From Pseudonocardia sp. T1-2H (GTDB lineage Bacteria; Actinomycetota; Actinomycetes; Mycobacteriales; Pseudonocardiaceae), in the NCBI RefSeq assembly GCF_038039215.1, contig NZ_JBBPCL010000001.1, forward strand, positions 3,038,001 to 3,102,000: a stretch of DNA of 64,000 bases. The letters are read 5' to 3'. Below, in pieces: positions 1 to 8,767 of the stretch; the stretch's first letter is position 1; each line of letters starts with the position of its first letter. Under the pieces are notes generated by a model that did no database searches, was not told the origin of the DNA, and saw only the letters and a list, made by a program, of their open reading frames with translations. Both the position numbers and the translations under genes were made by a program.

Positions 1-150
1 GCCGCCCGCGTCGAGCTGGGCGTAGCGGTCGCCGTCGACGAACCGGGCGCCGAGCCCGAACGTCTCCCCGTAGAAGCGTACGGCCGCGGCGACGTCCGCC
101 ACGGGGTGCAGCACGTTGCCGATCTTCACGGGAGCCGGTTCGTCGGGCAC
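1..150 (-). CDS. VOC (glyoxalase/bleomycin-resistance fold) family protein, 3' part missing
   Basis: The reading frame starts at a GTG at 150, preceded on the minus strand by AGGAGG with a 5-nt spacer, and runs off the left end. The 50 visible residues include KIGNVLHPVADVAAAVRFYG and then ETFGLGARFVDGDRYAQLD. This is the typical first beta-alpha unit of a vicinal-oxygen-chelate domain, and the His of LHPV is in the position of the first metal ligand. The family covers dioxygenases, glyoxalases and resistance proteins, so no substrate can be given. The neighbour on the right is divergent. Confidence 0.75.
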   Translation of the reverse strand, partial: MPDEPAPVKIGNVLHPVADVAAAVRFYGETFGLGARFVDGDRYAQLDAGG

Positions 151-254
151 AAGGACCTCCTGGATGCGGTGATCGTCTCCGCCGCAGCTTAGGCGTCCCT
201 CGACCTGCGCCGGTGTCGCGAATGCGGACGGAGCGGGCCGGGCACGCCGTTGAC

Positions 255-268
255 GTGATCTGGGTCAC
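255..268. promoter_or_regulatory. CRP/FNR-type inverted repeat GTGA-N6-TCAC
   Basis: GTGATCTGGGTCAC matches the core of the CRP-family consensus TGTGA-N6-TCACA as found in actinobacteria. It lies between the divergent VOC gene (start at 150) and the MetE-like gene (start at 340), about 72 bases upstream of the latter. The match is seen in sequence; binding by a CRP-like protein, and the direction of control, are inference. Confidence 0.45.
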
Positions 269-339
269 TCAGTAGCGTCCGCCGACGGTCGACCCGAACG
301 AGTGATCCTCTCCCAGCGCCACGATACGGAGCCCTCTCC

Positions 340-1521
340 ATGAGCGGATACGACCCCAGGACGGCCACCGGCATCCCGACCGAGCCGGTGGGGTCGCTGC
401 CCCGGCCCAGCCGGCTGCAGCAGGCCTACGCGGACTACGACGAGGGACGGATCGACAAGGCCGCGCTGGATGCGGAGCAGGACTCGGCGATCAAGGACTC
501 GATCGAGCGGGGCAAGGCGACCGGCGCGCCGATCATCTCCGACGGAGAGCAGCGCTGGTCGTCGTTCGCGACCTACCCGATCACCGACACGCTCGCGGGG
601 ACCGGCCTGGCGCCGACGCTGGGCCCGGGCGGACAGTTCTTCGCGATCTTCGCCGACGGGCACGGGCGACAGCTGCCGAAGCTGGAGCGCGGCCCGTTCT
701 CCTACGTCAACTACGCGGCCGACTCCCTGCGGAGGTCGCTGCCGTACGCCGGCTCGACGCCGATGAAGCAGGCGGTCATCGCACCGTCGATGCTCGCGCT
801 GCTCTACCCCCTGACCGACCCGGTGGCGGACTACGGCCGCGACGAGTTCGAGGCCGCCCTGATCGACGAGTGCGAGAAGGACATCCGCGCCGCCTTCGAC
901 GCCGGCGCGGCCCGGGTCAGCGTGGACTTCACCGAGGGCCGGCTCGCGACCCGCGCGGACCCGCGCAACCCCTGGACCGGCGCGGGGCTGCTCCCGCACT
1001 TCATCGAGCTGAACAACCGCGTGATGGCCAGGTTCACCGCCGACGAGCGCCGGGACATCGGCATCCACACATGCCCCGGCGGGGACCGGGACTCCGTGCA
1101 CTCCGCGGACGTGCCCTACACCAACCTGCTGCCGTCGATGTTCGAGATCGACGCCGGGTACTTCCTGATCCAGATGGCCAGCGAGCGGGACAAGGACCCG
1201 GTGCTGCAGGCCATCGGCGAGAACCTGCGCGACGACGCGAACGGCGTCGCGCAGACCGCGTACATCGGCGTCACCAACCCGCAGAACCCGCGGGTGGAGA
1301 GCCCGGAGGAGATCCGGGACGCGCTGGTCAGGGCGGCGAACTTCATCCCGAAGGAGCAGCTCGGCGCCACGGACGACTGCGGGTTCTCACCGTTCAGCAT
1401 CGACGAGAAGCCGAACCACGGCTCGCCGGACCACGCGCGCGACGTCGCGTTCCAGAAGATCCACAACCGCGTCGAGGGCACGCGGCTCGCCGCGGAGACC
1501 CTCGGCGTCGCCGTCCCCTAG
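340..1521 (+). CDS. Cobalamin-independent methionine synthase II family protein (MetE C-terminal-like)
   Basis: A 393-residue protein equivalent to the catalytic C-terminal half of MetE, without the N-terminal folate domain. The zinc-thiolate site is visible: His243 and Cys245 in IHTCPGGD, and Cys347 in DDCGFSPF. The N-terminal PTEPVGSLPRP is typical of the family. Members transfer alkyl groups to or from thiols (homocysteine, coenzyme M or others), so the thiol partner is not decided by sequence. GGAG precedes the ATG at a normal distance. The stop codon overlaps that of the convergent SDR gene. No folate or methionine genes are nearby, so a catabolic alkyl-transfer role is as likely as methionine synthesis. 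Confidence 0.85.
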   Translation: MSGYDPRTATGIPTEPVGSLPRPSRLQQAYADYDEGRIDKAALDAEQDSAIKDSIERGKATGAPIISDGEQRWSSFATYPITDTLAGTGLAPTLGPGGQFFAIFADGHGRQLPKLERGPFSYVNYAADSLRRSLPYAGSTPMKQAVIAPSMLALLYPLTDPVADYGRDEFEAALIDECEKDIRAAFDAGAARVSVDFTEGRLATRADPRNPWTGAGLLPHFIELNNRVMARFTADERRDIGIHTCPGGDRDSVHSADVPYTNLLPSMFEIDAGYFLIQMASERDKDPVLQAIGENLRDDANGVAQTAYIGVTNPQNPRVESPEEIRDALVRAANFIPKEQLGATDDCGFSPFSIDEKPNHGSPDHARDVAFQKIHNRVEGTRLAAETLGVAVP

Positions 1522-2279
1522 GTGATCGTGATCCCGCCGTCCACCGGGAGCGTCTGGCCGGTGACGTAGCCCCCCGCGTCGCTGGCCAGGAACACCACGC
1601 TGGCCGCGAGCTCCTCCGGGTCGCCCTTCCGGCCCAGCGGTACCCTCGGCATCATCGAGTCGAGGTAGCCGGGCGCGTAGGTGTCCGTCATCTCGGAGGC
1701 GAAGAAGCCGGGCGCGATGGCGTTGACCCGGATGCCCTTGCGCCCGCCCCACTGCTGGGCCAGGTCCCGGGTCAGCCCGATCAGCCCCGCCTTGCTCGCC
1801 GCGTACGCGGCCTGCGGCAGGTTGGCGGTGGTGATCCCCAGGATGCTCGAGATGTTGATGATGCTGCTGCCCGGGCCCATGACCCGCCCGCAGGCCTGCG
1901 CCATCCAGTAGCAGCCGTTGAGGTTGATGTCGATGACGCGGGTGAACTCCTCGACGGTCTCCCGGGTCGCCGGGACCGCGGTGCCGACGCCGGCGTTGTT
2001 CACCAGCACGTCCACCCGGCCGAACTCGGCCATCGCGGCGTCGACGAGGGCCTGGCAGTCGGGCTGCGAGGCCACGTCCGTGGCGACGGCCAGCGCACGC
2101 CGATCGAGGTCCTCGACCAGCTTCGCCGTTCCCTGCAGGCGGTCCACGCGGCGGGCGCCGAGCACGACGTCGGCCCCCGCCTCCGCCAGGGCCTTGGCGA
2201 ACGCGACGCCCAGACCGGAGGACGCCCCGGTCACGATCGCCACCTTGCCGTCGAGGGAGAACCGTTCGAGAACCGTCAT
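1518..2279 (-). CDS. SDR family NAD(P)-dependent oxidoreductase
   Basis: A 253-residue classical short-chain dehydrogenase. The nucleotide-binding TGASSGLG is at residues 17-24, NNAG at 94-97, the catalytic Ser at 144-145 and YxxxK at Tyr159/Lys163. The C-terminal VTGQTLPVDGGITIT ending is characteristic. It converges with the MetE-like gene, their stops overlapping by a few bases. The substrate is unknown; the fold and length fit 3-oxoacyl or 3-hydroxyacyl reductases. Confidence 0.88.
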   Translation of the reverse strand: MTVLERFSLDGKVAIVTGASSGLGVAFAKALAEAGADVVLGARRVDRLQGTAKLVEDLDRRALAVATDVASQPDCQALVDAAMAEFGRVDVLVNNAGVGTAVPATRETVEEFTRVIDINLNGCYWMAQACGRVMGPGSSIINISSILGITTANLPQAAYAASKAGLIGLTRDLAQQWGGRKGIRVNAIAPGFFASEMTDTYAPGYLDSMMPRVPLGRKGDPEELAASVVFLASDAGGYVTGQTLPVDGGITIT

Positions 2280-2467
2280 GACCGGGACATTACGGGACTC
2301 GTGAACGGCCGATCAGGACTCCGTCGCCCGTGCCCCGGCGGCCCGGGTGGACCCCCCGTCACATCGGGTTGCGCCGGGGCGACCCCGGGATGCGACGATC
2401 GCGGGGAGCGGTGGGCCCGGATCCACTCGGGCACACCACGACCGATCAGTCGAAGGAGACGTGGAAG

Positions 2468-3229
2468 ATGACGCAGTCCCAGGCGCGGGTCGCCATCGTG
2501 ACGGGCGGCGCCCGCGGTATCGGCGCAGCCACCGCGCAGCGGCTGGCGGCCGACGGTCTCGCGGTCGCGGTGGTCGATCTCGAGGAGTCCGCGGCGAAGG
2601 GCACCGCGGACGCGATCGCGGCGACCGGCGGGACCGCCCTCGCGGTCGGGGCGGACGTCTCCGACGCCTCGCAGGTGGAGGAGGCCGTGGCGCGCGTCGC
2701 CGAGGAGCTGGGTGCGCCGACGATCCTCGTCAACAATGCGGGGATCACCCGGGACAACCTGATCTTCAAGATGACCGAGTCGGACTGGGACGCCGTGATG
2801 GGCGTGCACCTCAAGGGCTCGTTCCTGATGACGAAGGCCGTGCAGAAGCACATGGTCGACGCCAGGTTCGGCCGGATCGTCAACCTCTCGTCGACCTCGG
2901 CGCTCGGCAACCGGGGCCAGGCCAACTACTCCACGGCCAAGGCGGGCCTGCAGGGCTTCACCAAGACCCTCGCGATCGAGCTCGGCAAGTTCGGCGTGAC
3001 CGCGAACTGCATCGCGCCCGGCTTCATCGCCAGCGACATGACCAAGAACACCGCCGAGCGGCTGAACATCCCGTGGGACGAGTACCTCGCGGCCCGCGCC
3101 AAGGAGATCCCGGTGCAGCGCGCGGGCGCGCCCGAGGACATCGCGAACATGGTGTCGTTCTTCGTCGGCGAGGCCGCGGGCTTCGTGTCCGGGCAGGTCA
3201 TCTACGTCGCCGGCGGCCCGAAGGCCTGA
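2468..3229 (+). CDS. SDR family oxidoreductase, FabG-like 3-oxoacyl reductase
   Basis: A 253-residue classical SDR with TGGARGIG at residues 12-19, NNAGIT near 89-94, Ser142, Tyr154 and Lys158 (YSTAK), and a VSGQVIYVAGGP ending. The start ATG at 2468 is chosen because GAAGGAG lies 9 bases upstream; the frame is open further upstream but has no coding bias there. The sequence resembles FabG-type ketoreductases acting on CoA or ACP thioesters. A thioesterase gene follows 1 base after the stop, so the two are almost certainly cotranscribed and probably act on the same acyl-thioester pool. Confidence 0.88.
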   Translation: MTQSQARVAIVTGGARGIGAATAQRLAADGLAVAVVDLEESAAKGTADAIAATGGTALAVGADVSDASQVEEAVARVAEELGAPTILVNNAGITRDNLIFKMTESDWDAVMGVHLKGSFLMTKAVQKHMVDARFGRIVNLSSTSALGNRGQANYSTAKAGLQGFTKTLAIELGKFGVTANCIAPGFIASDMTKNTAERLNIPWDEYLAARAKEIPVQRAGAPEDIANMVSFFVGEAAGFVSGQVIYVAGGPKA

Positions 3230-3230
3230 C

Positions 3231-4088
3231 GTGACGACCATGCGGAACCCGGGGTCCGCGCCCCGGGCCCCGGTGGTCGTCCCGCCGCCGAGCGGCCCCG
3301 ACCGGCTGCTCGGCGTCGGCCCGATCACGGTCGACGACGCCGGTGTCTGCCGGGCGTCGATGAGCTGCGGTCCCTGGGCGGCCGGGCCGGACGGCCAGCC
3401 GTCCGCCGGCGTCCTCGGGGTCCTGCTCGACGCCGTCCTGGGCCAGGCGACGCTCGTCGGCCGGCCCCCGGACGGCTGGGCGGTGACGACCGAGCTGGCC
3501 GTCGACCTGGCCGGCCCGGTGCCGCTCGAGGGCAGCCTCGAGTGCGCGGCGTCCGTCGTGCACGTCGACGGCGAGGGCGTCCTCGCCCGTGGGCAGGTGC
3601 TCGACGACGCGGGGCGCGTGGTCGCGGTCGCGACCGAGTGGGGCAAGTTCGTCGACGGACCTCCGGACCTCGCGCCGCCCGCGCCGGTGCCCGTGCCCCG
3701 GGCACGGGACCTGGTGGAGCTCCTCGGCGGTGTGCTCGTCCCGGCCGCGGACGGCTCCGCGCCGACGGCCTCGGTCCAGGACGGCCCCAGCCTGCGCCTC
3801 CCCGGTTCGCCGGCGCTGTCCAACGAGCTGGCGACCGTGCACGGCGGGATCCTCGCCACGGCGAGCGAGCTCGCGGCGGTCGCGGCGCTGCCCGCGACCG
3901 CCGGCCGCCCGTTCGTCACCGGCTCGCTCCGGATCGCCTACCTGCGGCCGTCGCCGATCGCCGGGGACACCCTGTTCCGGACCCGGCCGGTGCATGCCGG
4001 CCGCTCGTTCGGGGTCGTGCAGGTGGAGGCGTGGAGCGGCTCCGGCCGGCTCGCGACGACGGCGACGGTGACCCGCCGGGTGTCCTGA
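3231..4088 (+). CDS. Hotdog-fold acyl-CoA thioesterase (PaaI-like, tandem domain)
   Basis: A 285-residue protein. The C-terminal half carries the hotdog signature ELATVHGGILATASELAAVA followed by GSLRIAYLRP. The N-terminal half resembles a second, diverged hotdog unit (SAGVLGVLLDAVLG, then VTTELAVDLAGPVP). The acidic residue after HGG in PaaI-type enzymes corresponds to the Glu of ASEL. The GTG at 3231 is one base after the SDR stop; an ATG nine bases further in is an alternative start. The inferred role is hydrolysis of acyl-CoA esters linked to the upstream SDR. Confidence 0.75.
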   Translation: MTTMRNPGSAPRAPVVVPPPSGPDRLLGVGPITVDDAGVCRASMSCGPWAAGPDGQPSAGVLGVLLDAVLGQATLVGRPPDGWAVTTELAVDLAGPVPLEGSLECAASVVHVDGEGVLARGQVLDDAGRVVAVATEWGKFVDGPPDLAPPAPVPVPRARDLVELLGGVLVPAADGSAPTASVQDGPSLRLPGSPALSNELATVHGGILATASELAAVAALPATAGRPFVTGSLRIAYLRPSPIAGDTLFRTRPVHAGRSFGVVQVEAWSGSGRLATTATVTRRVS

Positions 4089-4134
4089 GCCGGACCTGTG
4101 GCGCGGGCCGAGTGGTCCGTGCCACAGTCCGCCG

Positions 4135-5367
4135 GTGCACTTCGTCTTCACCCCGCCCGCCGAGGCCGCCGCGGGCCTGCTCACGCTGCCGTGGGGTGAG
4201 CCCCTCGAGGAGTGGGTGGACGACCGGATCGTCGAGATCCCGCAGCGGGGCATCTCCCGGCACGTCGTGCGGTTCGTGTCCGAGGGCGGCGAGGTCTTCG
4301 CCCTCAAGGAGCTGGACGAGCGCCTGGCGCGCAAGGAGTATTCGCTGCTGCGCCGGCTCGTCGAGCTCGGGGTGCCGTCGGTGGAGGTGCTGGGCGTCGT
4401 CGTCGAGCGGCCCGGCCTCGACGCGATCCTGGTGACCCGGTTCCTGGAGCACTCGTCGTCCTACCGGGCCCTGTTCGCGAACCCGCGGGGCGGCGGGATG
4501 GCCGACCGGCTGCTCGACGCCCAGGTGGAGCTGATCGTCCGGCTGCACCTGGCCGGGTTCATGTGGGGCGACTGCTCGCTGTCGAACACCTTGTTCCGGC
4601 TCGACGCGGGCGCGCTCGCCGCCTATGTGGTGGACACGGAGACGGCCGAGATGCACCCGTCGCTCTCCCGCGGGCAGCGCGAGTACGACGTCGCGATGGC
4701 CCGCGAACGCGTCGGCGGAGAGCTGTTCGACCTGGAGGCCGGGGAAGCCCTGCCGCCCGGGATCGACCCGATCGGGGTCGCGGACGAGCTGGTCCGGCGC
4801 TACGACCGGCTCTGGGACGAGCTGACCAGCGAGACGGTCCTGCGCGCGGACGAGCAGCGCTACCGGATCGCGGAGAAGGTGCGCCGGCTCAACGACCTGG
4901 GCTTCGACGTCGACGAGGTGGAGCTGCTCGACGCCGGCCCGGAGGGCAGCCGGCTGCGCGTGCGGACCCGGGTGGCGGAGTCCGGGCACCACCGCCGTCA
5001 GCTGTTCACCCGCACCGGGCTGGACGTGGGGGAGAACCAGGCCCGGCGGCTGCTGGCGGACATCGCGAGCTACCGCGGCTACCTCGAGCAGACCGGCCGC
5101 CGCCCGGTCCCGGAGTCCGTGGCGGCGAGCCGCTGGCTGGGCGAGGTCTACGAACCGGTGCTCGCCGGGGTGCCGGCCGAGCTGCGCGGGCGGCTCGACG
5201 ACGCCGAGGTCTTCCATGAGGTGCTGGAGCACCGGTGGTTCCTGTCCGAGCAGGCCGGACGGGACATCGGGACGACCGCGGCGGCGCGGGACTACATCGA
5301 CCGGGTGCTGCCGGACGTGCCGGAGGAGCTGGTCGCCGACCCGCCCACGGACCCGGACGTCTTCTGA
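4135..5367 (+). CDS. DUF4032 family protein with kinase-like N-terminal domain
   Basis: A 410-residue protein of an actinobacterial family of unknown function. The first 190 residues look like a small protein-kinase or lipopolysaccharide-kinase fold: Lys58 in VFALKEL, a catalytic-loop-like GDCSLSNTLF with Asp146 and Asn151, and a DFG-like Asp167 in VVDTET. The C-terminal half (from about 210) is the DUF4032 region, rich in Arg and Glu. The GTG start at 4135 is 46 bases after the thioesterase stop. Phosphotransfer activity is inferred only from the three aligned residues. Confidence 0.75.
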   Translation: MHFVFTPPAEAAAGLLTLPWGEPLEEWVDDRIVEIPQRGISRHVVRFVSEGGEVFALKELDERLARKEYSLLRRLVELGVPSVEVLGVVVERPGLDAILVTRFLEHSSSYRALFANPRGGGMADRLLDAQVELIVRLHLAGFMWGDCSLSNTLFRLDAGALAAYVVDTETAEMHPSLSRGQREYDVAMARERVGGELFDLEAGEALPPGIDPIGVADELVRRYDRLWDELTSETVLRADEQRYRIAEKVRRLNDLGFDVDEVELLDAGPEGSRLRVRTRVAESGHHRRQLFTRTGLDVGENQARRLLADIASYRGYLEQTGRRPVPESVAASRWLGEVYEPVLAGVPAELRGRLDDAEVFHEVLEHRWFLSEQAGRDIGTTAAARDYIDRVLPDVPEELVADPPTDPDVF

Positions 5368-5380
5368 GCCGGGTCCGGGG

Positions 5381-6808
5381 TCAGGACCCGGAGGTGGCGC
5401 CGGAGCGCTCGGCGATGGCCCAGCCCTCCAGCGCGTCGTGCCCGGGGACCGGGACCGGCCGGCTGCTGACGTTGACGATCAGCGCGCTGCCGTCCGGCGC
5501 CCGGAACCCGATCAGCGGCGACGTCTGCGAACTGCCGATCTCCACGTTGCCCTCGGCCAGCCGGGGGACCAGCCACTGCCAGGCCCGGGTCAGCGGCGTC
5601 GGCTGCCCGCCGTCGTCCTGCGTGCTGTCCGTCCAGAGCGCCGAGTACTCCAGGCTGTGGCCCTGCGGACCCCAGAGCAGCGCCGCCGCGGCACCGGACT
5701 TCGCGAAGGCGGCCACCGAGGCCAGCGCGGAGGCGGCGCTCGCCTGGCTCTGCGGTCCGCCGACGACGCCCGGGGGGACGTCGGAGTAGAACTCGGCCCA
5801 CCAGATCGGCAGCTGGGTCTTGCCCCGCAGCCACGTGTCGATCGCGGCGAGCTTCTCCGCGCCCACGCTCACCGGGTCCACGGCGTCGCCGGAACGGATG
5901 GAGGTGGAGGCGTCGACGGTGATGAAGTCCGCGCCCACGTTGTGCTCGAGCCAGTAGTCGATGACGTCCATGGGACGCTCGTCCAGCGCCCCCCAGGTCC
6001 CGGTGACCTCGGTGGTGGCGTTGTGGTCGTCCGCGGCCAGGCTGGTCATGACGGGGTAGGGGCCGCCGACCTGCACGTCCGGCCGGACGGCCTTCACCGC
6101 GGTGTAGACCTTGTTGTAGAGCTCGGTGTAGCCCTCGTAGTCCCAGCGGTTCTCGTCGGAGTGGTAGAAGCCCTTCAGCTCGTTCCACACCAGCACCCGC
6201 TCGACCTGCGGGTAGCGCTGCACCGCCTCGGCGGAGAGCTTCGCGAAGGCGTCGAAGTACTCGGGGAGCGGGGCGCGCTCGAGCTTCGACCAGTCGGTCT
6301 CGCCCTGCGAGCCGCCCTTCATCCAGTCCGGCGAGCAGCACAGCGTCAACGCCGTGCGGCCCCCGGTGTCCTCGACCAGCTTCATCCGGGTGTCGAGGGA
6401 GGCCCAGTCGAAGTCGCCCTCCGCGGGCTCCGGGTTGACCGTGCCGAAGCCCATCAGGTGGATGTTCTGCCAGATGGCACCGTCGTTGCGCAGGATGTCC
6501 TCGCCGCGCCCCCGGGCGGCGTCGGGCTCGTTGGGGTCGAGGCTGTCCTGGGTGTGGGTGACCCCGAGCTCCGTGGGCGTCGGCTGCTTCTGCCAGCTCC
6601 AGCCCTGGCCGAGGTCCAGGTAGCTCGCGGAGTCGTCCGCCTTCGTCGCCTGCGCATCGGTGCCCGTGGACGAGGTGCAGCCCGCGAGGACGAGCGTGGC
6701 GGCGAGCAGAGCCCCGAGCACGGGGACGACCAGCGCGACCGGGCCGCGGCGGGACGTGCGGCGGGGGGCGGGGCGGGATCCTTCTCGACGGATCCTGGCG
6801 AACGGCAC
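5381..6808 (-). CDS. Secreted lipoprotein glycoside hydrolase, GH39-like
   Basis: A 475-residue protein with a basic N-terminus, a hydrophobic segment and the lipobox LAGC (Cys44), so a lipid-anchored extracytoplasmic protein. The body is a TIM-barrel glycosidase of clan GH-A type, resembling GH39 beta-xylosidases. WNELKGF supplies the Asn-Glu pair (acid/base Glu210), and WWAEF supplies the probable nucleophile Glu339 late in the barrel. The substrate is unknown. It lies 134 bases downstream of cydC in the same direction, but nothing links the two functionally. Confidence 0.75.
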   Translation of the reverse strand: MPFARIRREGSRPAPRRTSRRGPVALVVPVLGALLAATLVLAGCTSSTGTDAQATKADDSASYLDLGQGWSWQKQPTPTELGVTHTQDSLDPNEPDAARGRGEDILRNDGAIWQNIHLMGFGTVNPEPAEGDFDWASLDTRMKLVEDTGGRTALTLCCSPDWMKGGSQGETDWSKLERAPLPEYFDAFAKLSAEAVQRYPQVERVLVWNELKGFYHSDENRWDYEGYTELYNKVYTAVKAVRPDVQVGGPYPVMTSLAADDHNATTEVTGTWGALDERPMDVIDYWLEHNVGADFITVDASTSIRSGDAVDPVSVGAEKLAAIDTWLRGKTQLPIWWAEFYSDVPPGVVGGPQSQASAASALASVAAFAKSGAAAALLWGPQGHSLEYSALWTDSTQDDGGQPTPLTRAWQWLVPRLAEGNVEIGSSQTSPLIGFRAPDGSALIVNVSSRPVPVPGHDALEGWAIAERSGATSGS

Positions 6809-6942
6809 GGGTCAGACCTCACGGTTGGCGGTGCAGGCCGGGGACGGCGCATGGACCTGCGGATGGGACGGAGTCTGGAGGGGGGTCCCTGTGGCGACGC
6901 TGAGACCGGTTCAGCCGATCGTGCACTCGTCCGTCGCGCGCA

Positions 6943-8665
6943 TCATCCCACCGGCGTGACGACGGTCGCCCTCCGGTACCAGCCGTCCCGCCCGGCCAGC
7001 TCGTCCGGCGTGCCGTGCTCCACTACCCGCCCGTCGACGAGGACGTGCACGGCGTCGCAGCGCGCGGTCCCGGCGAGATCGTGGGTGATCAGGAGAGTGG
7101 AGCGGCCGCGGGCGGCGGCCAGCAGGTCGTCGAGCACAGCGTCGCGGGTGTACGGGTCGAGGTGGGCCGTGGGCTCGTCGAGGACCAGCAGGGCGGGCTC
7201 GGTGAGCAGGGCGCGGGCCAGGGCCAGGCGTTGGCGCATGCCCCCGGAGAGCCTGCGGCCGTGGCTGCCGACGGCGTCGTCGAGCTCGAGGTCGAGGCGG
7301 ACCCGGTCGAGGACGGCGCGCAGGTCGTCGTCGGTGGCCGTCGGCCGCGCGAGGCGCAGGTTCTCGCGGACCGTGCTGTCGAAGACGTGCGGGTCCTGCG
7401 GCACGCCGCTGACGGCCGCGCGGACGGCGTCGGGGGAGCGGTGCAGCAGGTCGTGGCCCCCGAGGGTGACGCTCCCCCCGCCGGCGTCGCGGAACCGGAA
7501 CAGGACCGACGCCAGGGTGCTCTTGCCCGCGCCGCTCGGGCCGACGACCGCGACGTGCGCGCCCGGCGGGACGTCGAGGTCCAGGCCGTCGAGGGCCCAG
7601 GGCCCGGTCTCGGCGTAGCGGACGCGCAGGTCCCGGACCTGCAGCGGCGCCGGATCCGCCGGGACGGGCGCGTCGGGCGCGGGCCGGACCTCGGGCGGGG
7701 TGTCCAGGACGTCGAACAGCCGGGTGGCGCCGGCCTCGATCGCACCCAGCCGGGCCGCCGCGCCCGGGAGCGGCGCGACGATCTCGAACGCGGCGAGCGC
7801 GGTGAGCACCAGGACGGCGAGCGGGATCGGGCCGAGGCGGCCGTCGGACACCGCGGCGACGCCGAGCAGCAGCGTCCCCCACAGGGTCAGGCCCGCGACG
7901 AGCGCGGAGGCCCCGGCGCCGAGGCCGAGCAGGCCGGCGTCCCGGCGGGCGACCCGGGTGAGCTCGGCGTCCGCCCGTTCCACCCGTGCGACGGCGCGGT
8001 CCATGGCGCCGTGGGCGACGAGGTCCGGGGCGCCGTGCAGGGCGTCGACGAGCGCCGTCGAGAAGCTCGCTGCGGGCGTTCGCGGCGCGTCGTCCGGGGC
8101 CGCGGCCGGCAGCCGCGGCCAGCAGCGGGACAGCGAGCCCCGCGAGGAGCAGCCCGGCGGCGAGGAGCAGCCCGCCCTCGGTCAGCAGCGCCGTGCCGAC
8201 GACGACCACCCCCGAGCCGACGAGCAGCGCCGACAGCGGCGGGGCCAGCCCGCGGACCAGCAGGTCCTGGGTCGCGTCGGTGTCGTTGACCAGCCGGGAC
8301 ACCAGGTCCCCGGAGCGGAACCGGCGGACGGGCTCGGTGGCGGCGAGCCGGGCGTAGACCCGGTCCCGGGTGTCCGCGAGGGTGCGCAGCGCGGCGTCGT
8401 GGGTGACGACCCGCTCCAGGTACCGGGCGACCCCGCGGCTCACCCCGAGCGCCCGGGTGAGCACCACGGCGACGCTCAGCGCCGTGATCCCGGGGTGGGT
8501 GGCGGCGGTCGCGATCAGCCAGGCCGCGAGCATCAGCAGCCCGACCCCGGAGGCGGTCGCGGCCGCCCCGGCGAGCACCCCCAGCCCGAACCGCGCCCCC
8601 CGCGGCCGCGCCAGCCCGACCAGCCTGACCACACTGTGCGCGCGGAACCTCGTTCTAACGAACAT
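6943..8665 (-). pseudogene. cydC: Thiol-exporting ABC transporter subunit CydC, frameshifted as sequenced
   Basis: CydC with CydD forms the ABC exporter of cysteine/glutathione needed to assemble cytochrome bd. The N-terminal membrane domain starts at 8665. The C-terminal part holds Walker A GPSGAGKST, signature LSGGMRQR and Walker B LLVLDEPTAHLD. The two halves are in different frames. The break is at GAGCTTC, read on the minus strand at 8061-8067. Removing one T to give GAGCTC restores a continuous CydC through SELSTALVDALHG, and the span of 1723 nt is 3n+1. The ATG overlaps the cydD stop region by 11 bases, as in an operon. It is either a consensus error or a real inactivation; the rest of the gene is undecayed, which favours an error. 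Confidence 0.88.
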
Positions 8666-8767
8666 TGCCGCTCACGACCTCGGCCGGCCTGGAAAGACCG
8701 GCATCGTCGCTGCTCAGCGGGGGTCGTGCGGGTGGAACCTCGCTAGAACGAGGTTCCACGCGCACAG
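8634..8767. repeat. 24-bp imperfect inverted repeat across the cydD/cydC junction
   Basis: Positions 8634-8657 and 8744-8767 are inverted copies differing at one base, separated by 86 bases. The core AGAACGAGGTTCC is shared. A further copy of GGAACCTCG at 8733-8741 pairs with 8749-8757 to make a tight 9-bp hairpin with a 6-nt loop. The left arm covers cydC codons 3-10 and the right arm lies in the last codons of cydD. There is no transposase nearby. It could be an intra-operon attenuator or processing site. Confidence 0.6.

Noticed and set aside
870-2471. Very long open frames opposite or out of phase with real genes (also for example 26110-28872 minus and 31756-34692 plus)
   Set aside because: They are by-products of high GC with few stops. 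Their codons lack G/C bias at the third position, the proteins are Arg/Gly/Ala-rich without domains, and better genes occupy the same DNA.
8634-8767. Inverted repeat as the ends of an insertion sequence
   Set aside because: Only 86 bases lie between the arms and there is no transposase or target duplication.
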